From positions 11,160,001 through 11,224,000 of the forward strand of contig CP075493.1 of the NCBI GenBank assembly GCA_021613535.1: DNA of 64,000 nt, given 5' to 3'. Positions 23,522-34,939 of this stretch are shown here, one piece after another; within the stretch, counting starts at the first letter, position 1, and every line of letters begins with the position of its first letter. This DNA comes from Adineta vaga. Its lineage: Eukaryota; Rotifera. The position numbers and the translations under genes were made by a program. The notes beneath the pieces were generated by a model that was not told the origin of the DNA, did not search any database, and worked only from the letters and a program-made list of their open reading frames with translations.

Positions 23522-24482
23522 AAATTTTCTGCATTCTGTACATGAAATATCTTAATGTTTTTATATTATTTTATTATTTCAGTTAAAAAAGAAAAAATAT
23601 TAATAAAAAATATAAATGATTATATTCATTTTATATCATTATTATGATATTAAATCGATTACAAAGGCAACCATTGTTCATAGTTCAAGACAAAAGCGCA
23701 TGGTCGTTTAATTATATTATTATATCTATATACTGTGAGAATCAACGACAAATATGATATGAAAATTAGATGCAATTGATTCACTTTTGATACATAAAGA
23801 CGTTGAATATGCGTCTTTCTTCTTCTTTTCTCCTATTCACTTGTGTTTAGTTGATCTACGCTTTGCGCTCGCGCAGAACAACGCAGGTGTGCTTATCGAA
23901 GGTTGAAATGTGCTTTTGACGTTTCAATTTTTATTTTATCGGAACACGTATGAATATATATGAATAAATACGAACACAAGGACAATCCATCATAAAGCGA
24001 TATTTTGTGTCGCATGAAATCTTGAGGGTGTGGTTGCTCTAAATTTACTTTGAGTATATTCATTCTCTTATATTCAATAGGACAAGATCATGCAAAGGTT
24101 ATACAACCATCAGAAATCAACGGTATGAATATAGTTTTCTTTTTACTGCATACCATTCACGCACAGCTAACTTCAACAAAATATAATGAGTGACAATTTC
24201 CTACACTATCAATAAATAATATCTAGAATCCTTTTCATGTAATCGATCAATGGAAGAATGTTAATGATTTATCTTTCCTTCAATCAGATATACAACTATG
24301 CTATATTATCAATCATCACATCATATTTTGTCCTTATTGCCTTTTTGATATTCTCGAAAATTTACAGGTGGGCTACTATTCTACCATTTGAAATTTCATC
24401 AATGATCATATGTAGGTATACATTGGCAGCAAAAGGAACTATTGAGAGAATATTGTTTTTTTTTATATAGATTGTTGAAAAA
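23522..24482. other. Intergenic between DUF202 copies
   Basis: 961 bp with no supported gene. Position 24021-24040 carries a G-rich arm (CTTGAGGGTGTGG) of the dispersed repeat. The open frame at 24258-24470 is mostly non-coding-like hydrophobic AT-rich sequence. Confidence 0.45.
24021..24040. repeat. TGTGGG-like arm (G-rich orientation), solitary
   Basis: CTTGAGGGTGTGG matches the outer part of the hairpin repeats elsewhere in the window. No partner arm recognised nearby. Confidence 0.4.
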
Positions 24483-24896
24483 ATGATGGGAATAGCAAAG
24501 CTAGGAAAAAGTAAGAATCGTAACAATAATAAGACAGAAGAGAAAGAACCATTGGAACAACATCTATCGAATGAACGGACTTTTTTATCTTGGACAAGAA
24601 CTGGTCTCAATATATTCACAATTGGTTGTGCTATTGGAAAATTTGGTGGTACTTCTAGTACATCGACAACATTGACAGATTCTGGTTCTCAAAACAAACC
24701 ACTTATTTCTGGTATCATTTTAGTGATTGCTGGTGCTCTATGTTTGATTTATGGTATTTGGAGACTTGTTCGAAATCATCGGCATATCAAACATGGTAGT
24801 TCATCTTATAGTCCTGATATATTTGGGCCAATTATTTCAATTTTTCTATTAATGGCTGTACTGATTGCCATAATAATATTTGTTTTTATCATATAA
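24483..24896 (+). CDS. DUF202 membrane protein, copy 2
   Basis: A single exon of 137 aa, collinear with copy 1 without length change. It keeps LSNERTFLSWTRTGLN, the GGTSSTSTTLTD loop and three spans. Substitutions are spread and mostly conservative, and both copies have open frames, so both look functional. The spacing of 1,375 bp between starts suggests a local tandem duplication. Confidence 0.88.
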   Translation: MMGIAKLGKSKNRNNNKTEEKEPLEQHLSNERTFLSWTRTGLNIFTIGCAIGKFGGTSSTSTTLTDSGSQNKPLISGIILVIAGALCLIYGIWRLVRNHRHIKHGSSSYSPDIFGPIISIFLLMAVLIAIIIFVFII

Positions 24897-25243
24897 AATA
24901 CCGAGTCGTGTTTGTATATACAATTTTATGCTACATTACGGTCTCTTTGTTAATATAAACGAGGCATGTGGATGTAAAATAAGTAATACCTGGATGTATT
25001 TACATATCAGTTTTTACTAATATCTTAAACGCAAAAAACTCATATACCAGGTGAATTTGCTTGTTAAATGCTTCTTTTGTGACACCACATGTTGCGTCAG
25101 TAAGAAAAGAAAAAGAAAAAAAAGATTAGTTTTTATTTTTTTTGCGTACCACGTGCATCATAACAGAACGATTAAAAATAAGGCATGTAAAAAAGTATGA
25201 ATAATTATTGTTTCTTCCAACTTTCATACACACACACACAATT
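24897..25243. other. Intergenic upstream of the F-box/E2 gene
   Basis: 347 bp with no gene. It holds poly-A and poly-T runs and the segment 25191-25240 shared with 19574-19623, which ends in a CA repeat directly before the ATG at 25244. Confidence 0.45.
25191..25240. repeat. Segment shared with 19574-19623
   Basis: Both sites read AAAAGTATGAAT, then TTTCTTCCAACTTTCA, then a CA-rich tail. At 19.6 kb the tail continues into the TGTGGG-like arm; here it ends in plain CA repeats before the F-box gene. Probably pieces of one dispersed element. Confidence 0.5.
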
Positions 25244-26566
25244 ATGATAAGTGATAATAAGTCTCGAACTTTATTCGAACATCTACCTGTGGAAATTATT
25301 CTTCACATCTTAGATTTTTTTTCATTTCAACAACTTCTCACTTCTTTCTCTAATCTTAATTTATGCATCAATGCAATTATTCAGTCGGTTCGACACAAAT
25401 ATCATGGAGTTAGAAACAATAACATCGATTCCATCCAACTTCTTCAAGCATTTCCAACTCTCATCGATAGTTTCGTGATCATTAATTCTGATACAGTTGA
25501 TTTGACACCTTTGATCAATTTACGTTCACTTTCATTGGAATACGCCACGTATACACAACTGAACAGTATTCGACCAGAATGTTTTCCTCTACTTGAAATT
25601 CTTCATATCAAAGGTAAATGAATGACTATCGATAACCATGATCTTTATGTTTTCTTCTCTAAGATGTCCATGAAAGTTCGAAAGATAATGCAAAAGTCAT
25701 ACATAATATATTTGAAGTGATTCTGTCGAATGGTTTTCCTCGACTTCGAATCTGTACAGCATTGGATGTTGGAACTGTACCATTCAGTAAAACATGGACA
25801 GGATCACCTAATCTTCGAGTTCTTAACCTACCAATAAGAACAGATGAGGATAAAGAAAAACTTCGACGAAAATTTCCACAAATATGTCGATTGACAACTT
25901 ATGAACAATCATTAATCGATCCAAATCCAAGTAAATTATATGATTATTTGTCAGAAACAGTTTTATACTGAGGAGACTATATCTATTTCACTTTTTGTAG
26001 ATATCCTTGTGAACCGTAGGAAACGTTTTGAACAAGATATTCAAAAACTCAAAGAATTGGAATTAGAAAATAGGTTTATATTTGACAATTATTCAGGACA
26101 TCATTCCTTTGATACAAATAATCCACCACCTCGTTTCAATAACACAAGAATAGATAAACGTATTATCAAAGAAGGTTTCACTATCATTCAAGGTCGAATT
26201 TTATTACAAACTGAACCATATCGTGATGGATCATTTCTTGTTGAAATTGCATTTCCGCAAGAATATCCATTTAAACATCCTAATATAACATTTCTAGATC
26301 CTATTTATCATCCGAATATTTCAAAGTCAGGTGCATGTTGTGGCTGTGATTGTGGTTTTCGTTTTTCAACTCCTGTTATGTATCGACCGACAACAACATT
26401 GAATAGTATTATCATGAAGATTATTGAAACCATTGAACAACCGTTTCCTATAGATGCAGAGGAATCTCATAACCCTAAATGTCTTATTGAATATCGTAAT
26501 GATTACCAGACATTTTACAAGAAAGCATTCGAATGTACATTAACCTATGGACGACCACGCTACTAA
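25244..26566 (+). CDS. F-box protein fused to a ubiquitin-conjugating (E2/UBC) domain
   Basis: Exons 25244-25613, 25664-25930 and 26001-26566 join in frame to 401 codons (400 aa). The N-terminus is an F-box (LFEHLPVEIILHILDFFSF), followed by an LRR-like segment (LTPLINLRSLSLEY; PNLRVLNLP). The third exon encodes a UBC fold: helix 1 (RRKRFEQDIQKLKELELENR), GRILLQTEPYRDGSFLVEI, FPQEYPFKHPNITF and the HPN motif in IYHPNISKSG. ACCGCDCG follows at the catalytic-Cys site, with YRPTTTL where E2s have W-P-T. The join uses a good donor (A|GTAAAT at 25931) and acceptor (TTTTTGTAG) with a 70-bp intron. If it is not spliced, the F-box half stops at 25971 and an E2 would have to start inside it at 25940. 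F-box proteins are substrate adaptors of SCF ligases and E2s carry ubiquitin. The fusion is inferred from splice phase. Confidence 0.72.
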
Positions 26567-26783
26567 ATTGATCACAAAAAAAGAATGATGACAGAAAAAT
26601 ACCTTTTTAATTTCTATCGTCATATTCTTCGTTTTTCTTTTCTTCAATAAAATTGATCGTCGAATACTGACATCTATACGAAATAAATGTTCGGATTGCA
26701 TTGAGTCATAAGATTGTGTCCGTTATCTTTGCGTGTCAGATCTTTATTATTTTTTTCATCGCATCAACAGAGAATAGGTAGTA

Positions 26784-27311
26784 ATGATGAACGAAATCGA
26801 ATCTAAATATTCAATTTACTTCCTAAGTCAAAAGCCAGAATATATTGAAGAAATGGCAAAAATATTTTACAACGAATGGCAAGATAGTTATCATGCGAGT
26901 GGATTGCATGATTTAGAAGCAGTTATACAAGATATGAAAGATGATCATGCCCTTAATGAAAACAAATTACCTTTATTAATGCTTGCATTGGATAATCAAA
27001 ACCAAAATCTTGTTGCAACTATAGGTTTAGAAATATGCGATGTATCGCCAGGTAATCCATACTATAATACAACACCGTGGGTAGCTTGTACTTTTACTAA
27101 ACCAGAATATCGTGGACAAGGTATTGCAAAATATATGACTCAAAAATTACTCGAACATACAAGGCAATTAAATTATACACATCTTTGGTTATGGACTAGG
27201 ACTGCTGAAGGTTTTTTTGAAAAGTTAGGATTTCATTTCGTAGAAAAACTAAGACATGGTCAATCAGATATTACCGTTATGAGAATTGACTTTGATACGT
27301 CAAATTATTAG
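26784..27311 (+). CDS. GNAT-family N-acetyltransferase
   Basis: A single exon of 175 aa. It has the GNAT acetyl-CoA-binding core: strand 4 (PWVACTFTKPEYRGQGIAKYM) with the RGQGIA pyrophosphate loop near residue 110, and a C-terminal FFEKLGFHFVEKL segment typical of motif B. The substrate cannot be told from the sequence. The start is ATG 26784, or ATG 26787 three bases later. It is intronless and compact like bacterial GNATs, but that alone is weak evidence of transfer. Confidence 0.88.
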   Translation: MMNEIESKYSIYFLSQKPEYIEEMAKIFYNEWQDSYHASGLHDLEAVIQDMKDDHALNENKLPLLMLALDNQNQNLVATIGLEICDVSPGNPYYNTTPWVACTFTKPEYRGQGIAKYMTQKLLEHTRQLNYTHLWLWTRTAEGFFEKLGFHFVEKLRHGQSDITVMRIDFDTSNY

Positions 27312-27692
27312 TTATGTTTTACATTCTTTTCTTAAAACAATAAAAGAAAACGTCACATGTTGCTTCACAATTCTAGTGGTGTTGAATTTTGTCCCTTGAA
27401 ATCAATTTTCCAATGACATTATTATCTTGAGTTGAATTATACATATCAATGCATTTATAAATCTCATCTAAATTGTGCAACAACTTCGCATAAGGGTATA
27501 ACCATAGAAGAGCATCAACATGCTATATATATCGAGAGACTAATAGGAATAAATATACAAAGGTTTTTAATGACCTATTCTAATATTGCGATATAGAGTC
27601 ACATTGTTGCTGTTAATATTTCTACTTGCTTTCGAAAAGAACATCTCATACGTCAATCAGAAATAAAATCTTTATTTCTTCAAGAAAATAAA
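27312..27692. other. Intergenic
   Basis: About 380 bp, AT-rich, with no gene or repeat recognised. Confidence 0.35.
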
Positions 27693-27960
27693 ATAAAATT
27701 TTTATCGTAAATTTTTCTATTCCATTAAAATCGGGATTTGCTAAATAGAAATCTCCGTTCGTTCTATCCAGATAAAACCCTTCTGGATAATATCAATTCC
27801 TGCGAATCCTGTTTGGTCATTAATTAATTGTATTGTTTTATCTTGAGATACATAAAGATTTCCATGACAATCATACTCAATTCCATTCGGAATTAATTTT
27901 TCACCTTGCATAACAATTTCACTTTCGTTTGAATTCGTTATCCAACGTTGAATCTGTTAT
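27693..27960 (-). pseudogene. NHL-repeat protein remnant
   Basis: On the minus strand a stretch reads IQRWITNSNES, IPNGIEYDCHGNLYVSQD and then, in another frame, PEGFYLDRTNGDFYLANPD. Those are NHL-propeller blade patterns (GI..D..GNLYVSD). At least one frameshift separates the two parts and both ends are missing. Confidence 0.6.
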
Positions 27961-28472
27961 TAGATCGCTTATTCTTCAAGATTACTCATTCAGATGTAAC
28001 GATATCATCAGACATTTACTATTTATTTGATTGCTTATCTATGAAACAATTTCGTTCTTTTTATCTTAAATGACTGCAGCACTTCTTCGACATCGTCCAA
28101 TTCATTCGATTGATGATGAAGACAATATACGAATTCATTTACATTAATATGTTTAGATTCGTTACAAACACGAACAATGTCGAAACAAATTAATAATAAT
28201 CATCGCTTATTTTATAATGATATTGATTTATTTTCTGTAATGATCATAATAAATATACGAACTACTTCAAATCTTCCTATGTTATTGATATTTGTACTGA
28301 TTATAATGTATTAAAAACTTCGATTCAACGTGTTTTACCCTCCATTAAAATTTCATTTATTTGAAAATCGTCCTTTGAATACAGTACGATCATTAACAAC
28401 AACATATAATCGTACAAGTACACTTTCTTCATATATTTTATTTGTTGAAATAATACAACAAGTTCCATACAA
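27961..28472. other. Non-coding or decayed stretch
   Basis: No gene seen. The reading frame of the ART remnant downstream may once have begun here, but no convincing N-terminal domain is left. Confidence 0.3.
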
Positions 28473-28781
28473 AGTGAGCAAGCAAAAGATACGATAAAAT
28501 GGTATACAAAAGATTTACTTATATATCGAATCATTAATAAAGCATTTCGAACTGAAGATACAGTACTCCGGTATATTTTTCGATATTTTATTCGTGATTT
28601 ATGTAAAAAAATTGAATCCGGCTATCAACAACAGAATCATCATGAATGCTTCATAGTCTATCGTGGACAATCGCATTTACCTAAACAAGAATTCAATTTC
28701 CCAATGCTTGACAAATGTGTTTCGAACAATTATCTATCAACTGCAAACTGTTTGATGTTTGCTTTGTATTTTGTTTATTGA
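28473..28781 (+). pseudogene. ADP-ribosyltransferase (ART) domain remnant
   Basis: An open stretch reads KWYTKDLLIYRIINKAFRTE, FIRDLCKKIESG, CFIVYRGQSH and NNYLSTANC before a stop. This is the first half of the same ART domain found intact at 40918 and 43078 (WYT..R..LN.ALR, VYRGQ with the NAD-binding Arg, then the STS-like strand). The Glu-bearing part, the N-terminal domain and the TPR repeats are absent. Confidence 0.65.
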
Positions 28782-29121
28782 TTGAAGATTTTTTTAAAAC
28801 TTCGTTAATTTTGTATCTTTTTGAAAGAAAATTTTCTTTTTGAACACCCACCCACACCTTTTCTAGATGAATATCCTCGTCTTCCCTCTAGTGACAACAA
28901 AAAGTAAGATCCCTGTTTTCAGCATTCCTGTCTATCGGTAACCTTCAATAATTTAGCATCAACAAACACAGCAGTTAATCTGCCACTATCGTCATGTCCT
29001 ATACCCGTTATCAATGCAACACGGAATAACGAAAGTATTATTATCGTTAATCCAACTAGTCGATATCGTCGAAACGAAAATGGATTGTGTTTGCCGAGAG
29101 ATTTATTTATAGATAATCTTC
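28782..29121. other. Decayed sequence with TGTGGG-like arm
   Basis: Position 28841-28858 carries a C-rich ACACCCACCCACACC arm. The rest has short coding-like stretches but no supported gene. Confidence 0.3.
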
Positions 29122-29640
29122 ATGATACCGTCACAGGACATTACTGTTGCGAGTAAAGGTCTTTTAAAACCTCAATCAATGTTTATTGATATTCATACAG
29201 AAAATATGTATATTCTCGATTTTGACAAGAAAGAAACGTATGAAACGGCGAATCCACTATCTTATCGTATTCATTTATGGAAGAAAAATGAGGATATTGG
29301 AACAATAATAATCAGTGAATTTGTAGAATATGTATTAGGAGATAGTTATCATCCTGTCGCATCAGATAAAGAAATAGATATATATGTTTGAACATGATTT
29401 TATATTAAAAAAATGGTTAGTCAATGCTACTGAAGGTATTACAGTAATCGAAAATTTAATGTATGTTATTGGAATAACAATGGATTGCTCTATTTTACTG
29501 AAACAAATTTGCATACTATTTATCAATCAAATATGATGTGTAATCAAAAACGAATCATTTTTGGGAACGATGCTAATTCTAAAAAGACAATGGAATTTTG
29601 GCCAACACAAATAAAAATTGGTCGTAACATGTGTATAACT
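29122..29640 (+). pseudogene. NHL-repeat protein remnant
   Basis: Blade-like pieces occur in changing frames: LLKPQSMFIDIHTENMYILD, RIHLWKKNEDIGTI, then KKWLVNATEGITV and GLLYFTETNLHTIYQSN. Several frameshifts separate them and no start or signal peptide is left. Confidence 0.6.
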
Positions 29641-30479
29641 GTTCTTCGTATACTTTTATAAAAGTCGTTACCATATGGATACAGCGCAAGTCGTAGAGAG
29701 TATATTGAAAATAATTTTCATTATGAAATTCATGTTAATAATGTAAAATCTTATAGAATAGAGGCACACAATCTTTTGCGTCGTTCTTGAAAGAAGATTA
29801 AAACTCGACATCTTCAATGATACTTCAGCAATGAAGATAGAAGGAAACAGAATGAAATTGTTTAATCTTTTTCTTAGGCATATGATGTTTATCAATAGCT
29901 CCACAGTTTTATTATTAAGCATAATATTATCATTTTAAGGTAGGTGACTTGTACTCACATCTGATTTTGTCAAATTATACTAGTACTCTTTCGTCAAGTA
30001 CATTCCAAGAAGCTTTGAGACAAATTTTTTTGACATTTTGTCAGTTGAAGAAAGATATCTTTAATAGAAATTTTGTTTTTTCCTCAGAAGATGAATTCTG
30101 TACCATGTATTAATCAAACACATTCTGAGAGAAAAAGTTCTTATTGTCTAAATGGTTTTCTCGTAGCAATACTTGCAATAATTCATTTATACGAGAAGAT
30201 TTTTTGATAGAACAAGATTCGAAATGATGACAACGATACTTGTAAATATGTTCTTCTGAATTAAAAGTTTAAATTTGTTTTGCACTCTAAAAAAATGATG
30301 AACTGGACATTTCTCACCAACATTTTCATTTGACAGGATATGTAAATCAGACTTCTACGTTAAATATGTCTACATATACTTATCTTGATGAAATAATGAT
30401 CGGATTTATTTTTCAGATTAATTCTGACATTTTGTATAAATAGAGAAAAAGTTAATCTTTCAGTAGTCAAACAATAAGT
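29641..30479. other. Intergenic upstream of the GPCR pseudogene
   Basis: About 840 bp with no gene I can support. Open frames here, such as 29668-29922 on the minus strand, lack any recognisable feature. Confidence 0.35.
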
Positions 30480-31466
30480 ATGTTAACAACGACGATCAGC
30501 AATGAAATTCTCGATCTACAATCTGCTTCAAGAATTATTCTTGCATATGGTGGATTGATTCTTGTCGGTATTGGTACCATTGGAAATATCTTAAATATTT
30601 TAATATTTACTGATATAAAAGCACTGCGTAAAATGCCAAATTCAGTATTTTTATTTACTTTCCTCATTGCAAGTCTAGTGCAATTATGGACAGCTCGTTT
30701 TTCTCGCTCTTTGCTGACTCTTAATGGAATTGATTTGGTTGCTCTGTCTCCAGTTTAGTGTCAAATTCGATGGTTATTTGGCCGTATAAGTTCGAATACT
30801 ACAATGGCAAGTATTTGTTTGTCCAGTATTGATCGTTATCTTAGTACATCACGTAATGCACATTATCGTCAACTAATAACTATTCGACGGGCTATTCTAA
30901 TGGTCTTTATTATCGTTTTCATATATGCCATTCCATTCATTCCCGATGCTTTTTATTACACAGGACCAAACTGTACAGCACCAACAGAACCTTATGACTA
31001 TCGACAATTCATTACTTATTTTAATACAATAGTTACCAGTCTATTACCTTTTCTTATTCTAGTTATATTTAGTATATTAACGTGGCACAATTTACAATCA
31101 GTTCAACTTGTTCAACGTACTCGATTCGAAGCACAAGTGAATCGAATGATGTTTGGTGAAGTTGGTATGGTCTGTTTTACATCATTTCCTAATATTATTT
31201 CAAATATCTATTCATTGAGTATGCAAGGAGTTAAAAAGTCTGCATTGAGAACGGCACAGGATAATCTTTGGTCGAATGTATTCAATACTATAAATATTTT
31301 AACATATGCTTTATCATTTTACTTATTTTTTATAATATCATCCAGTTTCAGACAAAATGTTCGAACCGTTTTATGTTGTAAAAAACAAGCTCGTGTTGGA
31401 ATATCAGAACATGGATTGACAACTTTAACACTTAATCAAACTTTTACCAAAGCTTCGCGTCATTGA
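30480..31466 (+). pseudogene. Rhodopsin-like GPCR with one in-frame stop
   Basis: A 329-codon frame with seven spans and an intact rhodopsin-family core: GN in TM1 (GTIGNILNIL), the DRY box (SSIDRYLSTS) after TM3, and TM5-TM7 down to a basic C-tail. It is interrupted only by TAG at 30756-30758, in the extracellular segment before CQIRW at the start of TM3. Both halves are in the same frame, so this is a single nonsense change. An intron that removes it would have to be about 21 bp, too short. Related receptors usually have an aromatic residue before this Cys, so a TGG to TAG change is likely. It could be a recent pseudogene, a polymorphism or an assembly error. Confidence 0.8.
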
Positions 31467-32055
31467 TTTTAAACTTACATTAAATGTTGTAGTATGACTC
31501 GATGCGATGTTCGTTTGTATTTTTGTTAGAAGAAAAGTCATCGTAAATAGAGAACGGTAGTTAGACATTATTTCACGTTTGAACACAAACTCATCTGATT
31601 TCTAATAACATTCAGTATTCAAGTTGACTATCCACAATTGACTCATTATAGATATAAGTTTCTATACATATTTACTAAATTGAATCGTTTTATTTTTTTT
31701 TCGTAGCTAATTTCTTTTATCAATCAATGTTTCTTGTTTGATAAAAAAAAGTATATACTTTGAGTTCTTCTGCGTTTATTCATCGCCAATGAGATGCATA
31801 AAGATTCTAATTTGTGATACTTAAAAATGCATCCAGAAAAAGAAAAACATTAGATTTATTCGGATGAATCAATAAAATATGTACAACATATTTTTCTTTT
31901 CATTATAACCATTGGATGAGAAAAGAGAGGCGTATATATTTACTTTCATTCTTTCAATATTTATATAAAAAACGATCTTAAACTAATACATATGCGTTAT
32001 GTTTTTATTTCTTAAACAAATCAAAATTGATCACTAGTTTCGTTATTGGTCAATA
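31467..32055. other. Intergenic
   Basis: About 590 bp, AT-rich, with no gene or repeat recognised. Confidence 0.35.
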
Positions 32056-34647
32056 ATGGTACTTTTGTTAACTTCACAATGGTGGTTGATGTTGAACATT
32101 GTATTTGTTCAACAGAATTCTCTGATGGCAATTTGGCCATCATTAAATACTTCTAATATTCAAATACTAGGTCTTTTTCAAGATGCAGAAAATGCCACTG
32201 AAACAACTGATTTATCTGTACATTCGCGTGCTATGTTTAAAGCAGCTGTATTACTTTCTCGACATTATAATATCATACTATCAAGGATTCTTATATCGAA
32301 TGGAAAGTAGCACAAACAGGTGGGAATGCCATTAGTGCTCTGAGTGATACGTGTTAAGCCATACCTTCCTCGACTATTGTTGGTATTGTCGGTCCATCAT
32401 TTTCTCGAGAAGTTTATCAGATAGCTGATTTTACTCAAACAATTGGTATTCCTGTTGTCTCCTATGGTGCAACTGATCCGCATCTATCGAACAGTTCTTT
32501 CGGATACAACTGCTGCGCTCGCAATGATTCAGTTATTTCTTCGATATAATTGGACATCATGCATAATGATATATCAAAATGATGCGTTTGTAATCAATGG
32601 TGCGAAAGTTATTAGTGATACATTGACCCGTAACGGTTCAGTAATTCAACATTCAATAATTTTCGATATTGTATCACAAAAAATCCAAGGTGATTTAAAA
32701 CAAATTCTACTCAGTAGTACAACACGTATCGTTGTCTTATGGGCTTCAGAAAGTTCAACATCTCTAATTATTGAAAATGCTCTCACACTGAATGTGCTTG
32801 GTCCACGATTTACATGGATATTAAGTTCACGTTTTCCATTGACTTCATTCAATCAAACATATTATCAAAACTTAGTTGGAATGTTGACTGTTGAACCAGT
32901 GCCAGGAATACTTGTGAATGCACCCTTGAATACAACATTATTGAATGCTGCATATGAACTTTGGAAAGAATATGAACCCGAAACATTTCCTGGATCAACA
33001 AAAGTCAATACCTATGCACTATTTTCATTTGATGCAACATGGGCATTGATTCAATCATTGGAGAAATATTGTTCTAATATGGAAAATAATTCTTCATCAT
33101 GTGTAGCATTTACTGGATCATCGTATTGTTTTCATCGTCGTTTTATTAATTCTAAATTACTATTGAATACAATGAATTCTATTGGATTTCTTGGTATTTC
33201 AGGTCCAATACAATTTAATACGAATGTAACCGATAGAACTAATGGATCATACTATTATGCATAAAATATTCAATCGTCTTCCACTGGTATAAGCTTTATT
33301 CCAGTATTGAAATATTCGTATCCGAATGATTGGAAAATATATGCCGATGGAAGCGTGATAATCTGGCCAGGAAATTCACTAAGTCCTCCCACTAATCGAG
33401 CTGTACTCACAGATATCACTTTAAGAATCGGTGTCATCGTTGCGCCACCATTTACAATGGTTACAAATGTTGTTGATGCATCTGGACAAAATACAACCAA
33501 ATTAGTTGGTTATGTGCCTGACTTGATTGAACTTCTACGAATTCGAATGGGATTTATTGCTGATATTCGAGTAGCATCATCGAATCAAAGTTATTCTAGT
33601 CTAGTTCAATCAGTAGTTAATGGTGATTATGACATTGTTATTGGTGATGTGACAGTTACTAGTACTCGACGAGATATTGTCGGTTTTTCGAATGCAATCT
33701 TTGATAATTCTTTACGAATCATTATGAGAAGAACATCTGATATTAAAGTTGATTTATTCTCTTATTTAAAACCATTTTCGCGTAATTTATGGTTGATACT
33801 TCTCGCTGCAACTGGATTTGCAAGTATAATACTCTGTGTGTTAGAAAGACAAAAAAATGAAGCATTAAAAAATCGAACGATAATAGCGTCGAGTGCTATG
33901 AGTTTATGGTTTTCAATTGGAACAATTATGGGCTATGGTGTTGATTTTCATGTACAAACAGCTGCTGGACGATTATTTACCATTGGTTTGTATTTATTAA
34001 GTTTAGTATTAGTGGCATCCTATACAGCTAATTTAGCATCAGATCTAACCATTCTAAAATCAAAAGACATTATCGATGGTCTTGATGATTTGAAAAATGG
34101 AAAAATTCCATATAATCGTATTGGTATTCGTACTGGTACAGCTGGTGAAGATTTTTATCTACGAGAAATATCTGATGGAAGTCGAAATTTTTATCCATTA
34201 ACATCCAGACAAGATATGTATGATAATTTGCTTGCAGGTACCATTGATGCTTCTTTTATGGATATTGGTATTGCTGAATATATCACAAATAATGTTTATT
34301 GTAACTTAACATTAGTTGGTGAAGATTTTGATAAGGGTGTATTTGGTGTTGTCACTCCGAAACAATGGTTATATGCAAAAGATTTAGACGTGAATATTTT
34401 GTCGTTGAGAGAAGCAGGTTCATTGGATAATTTAAAACAAAAATGGTTTGAAACAAAAGGTTGTTTAGACACAACTACAACCTTCAACTGCAATGGGAAT
34501 TGAATCATTAGCTGGATTATTTCTTACTTTTGGTGTTATTTGTGTGTTAGCATTGATTTTATTTTTGTGGAAGAAACGGCGGATGTTTAAAAAATGTTCG
34601 CTCCGATTGTTATGTAAAAGAAATTCAATGATGAATCATTGTATATG
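32056..34647 (+). pseudogene. Ionotropic glutamate receptor, multiply broken
   Basis: The architecture is that of an ionotropic glutamate receptor: signal peptide (32056), periplasmic-binding-like N-terminal domain (VGIVGPSFSREVYQIADF, IPVVSYGATDP), S1 ligand-binding half (GDVTVTSTRRDIVGFSN), TM1, pore loop, TM3 with SYTANLASDLT, S2 half and TM4 (GLFLTFGVICVLALILFLW). Lesions: a frameshift near 32274-32282, a TAA at 32355-32357 (probably from CAA), a frameshift with deletion near 32470-32490, a TAA at 33262-33264, and a frameshift near 34490 that puts TM4 in another frame. The S1-to-S2 core (33307-34503, 398 codons) is still open. Five independent lesions argue for a pseudogene, not introns. 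Confidence 0.85.
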
Positions 34648-34939
34648 ACAACTTTCGTTGATCACCTTGCATGTCGACGAGATAAAAAGAATGAGAAATA
34701 CATAAATAAAGCACATGTAAATATAATTAGCACTACAATTTTATATCGAAAATATCATCCAATCGGGTATATTATTCGAGAGTAAATCTATTGATCAAGC
34801 CTATCTCTCGTTCAGAGATCGATTTGGTCACATACAACACATATTCAGTCATCGAACTTTTCCATGTTTGGAACAATTATGCTAAATGGATTGATTGTTG
34901 ATTGATGTGCAGCAAATTAGTAGTCAATTGACGAGCTAG
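34648..34939. other. Decayed stretch before the P450 remnant
   Basis: Short coding-like pieces (for example FRDRFGHIQHIFSHRTFP near 34810) may be the N-terminal part of the P450 remnant, but frames are lost. Confidence 0.3.

Noticed and set aside
24258-24470. 70-codon open frame before DUF202 copy 2
   Set aside because: No recognisable sequence; overlaps the probable promoter and leader of the gene at 24483.
25940-26566. E2 as a separate gene starting at 25940
   Set aside because: The start lies inside the F-box frame with no promoter space, and the residues before helix 1 match the 70-bp intron, which has good splice sites and restores one continuous frame. Kept only as the alternative.
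30738-30758. A 21-bp intron removing the TAG in the GPCR
   Set aside because: GTTGCT..TTTAG is too short for splicing in any known animal, and the flanks align as continuous receptor sequence.
30756-30758. Programmed readthrough or recoding of the GPCR stop
   Set aside because: No structure or context supports it; a simple nonsense change explains it.
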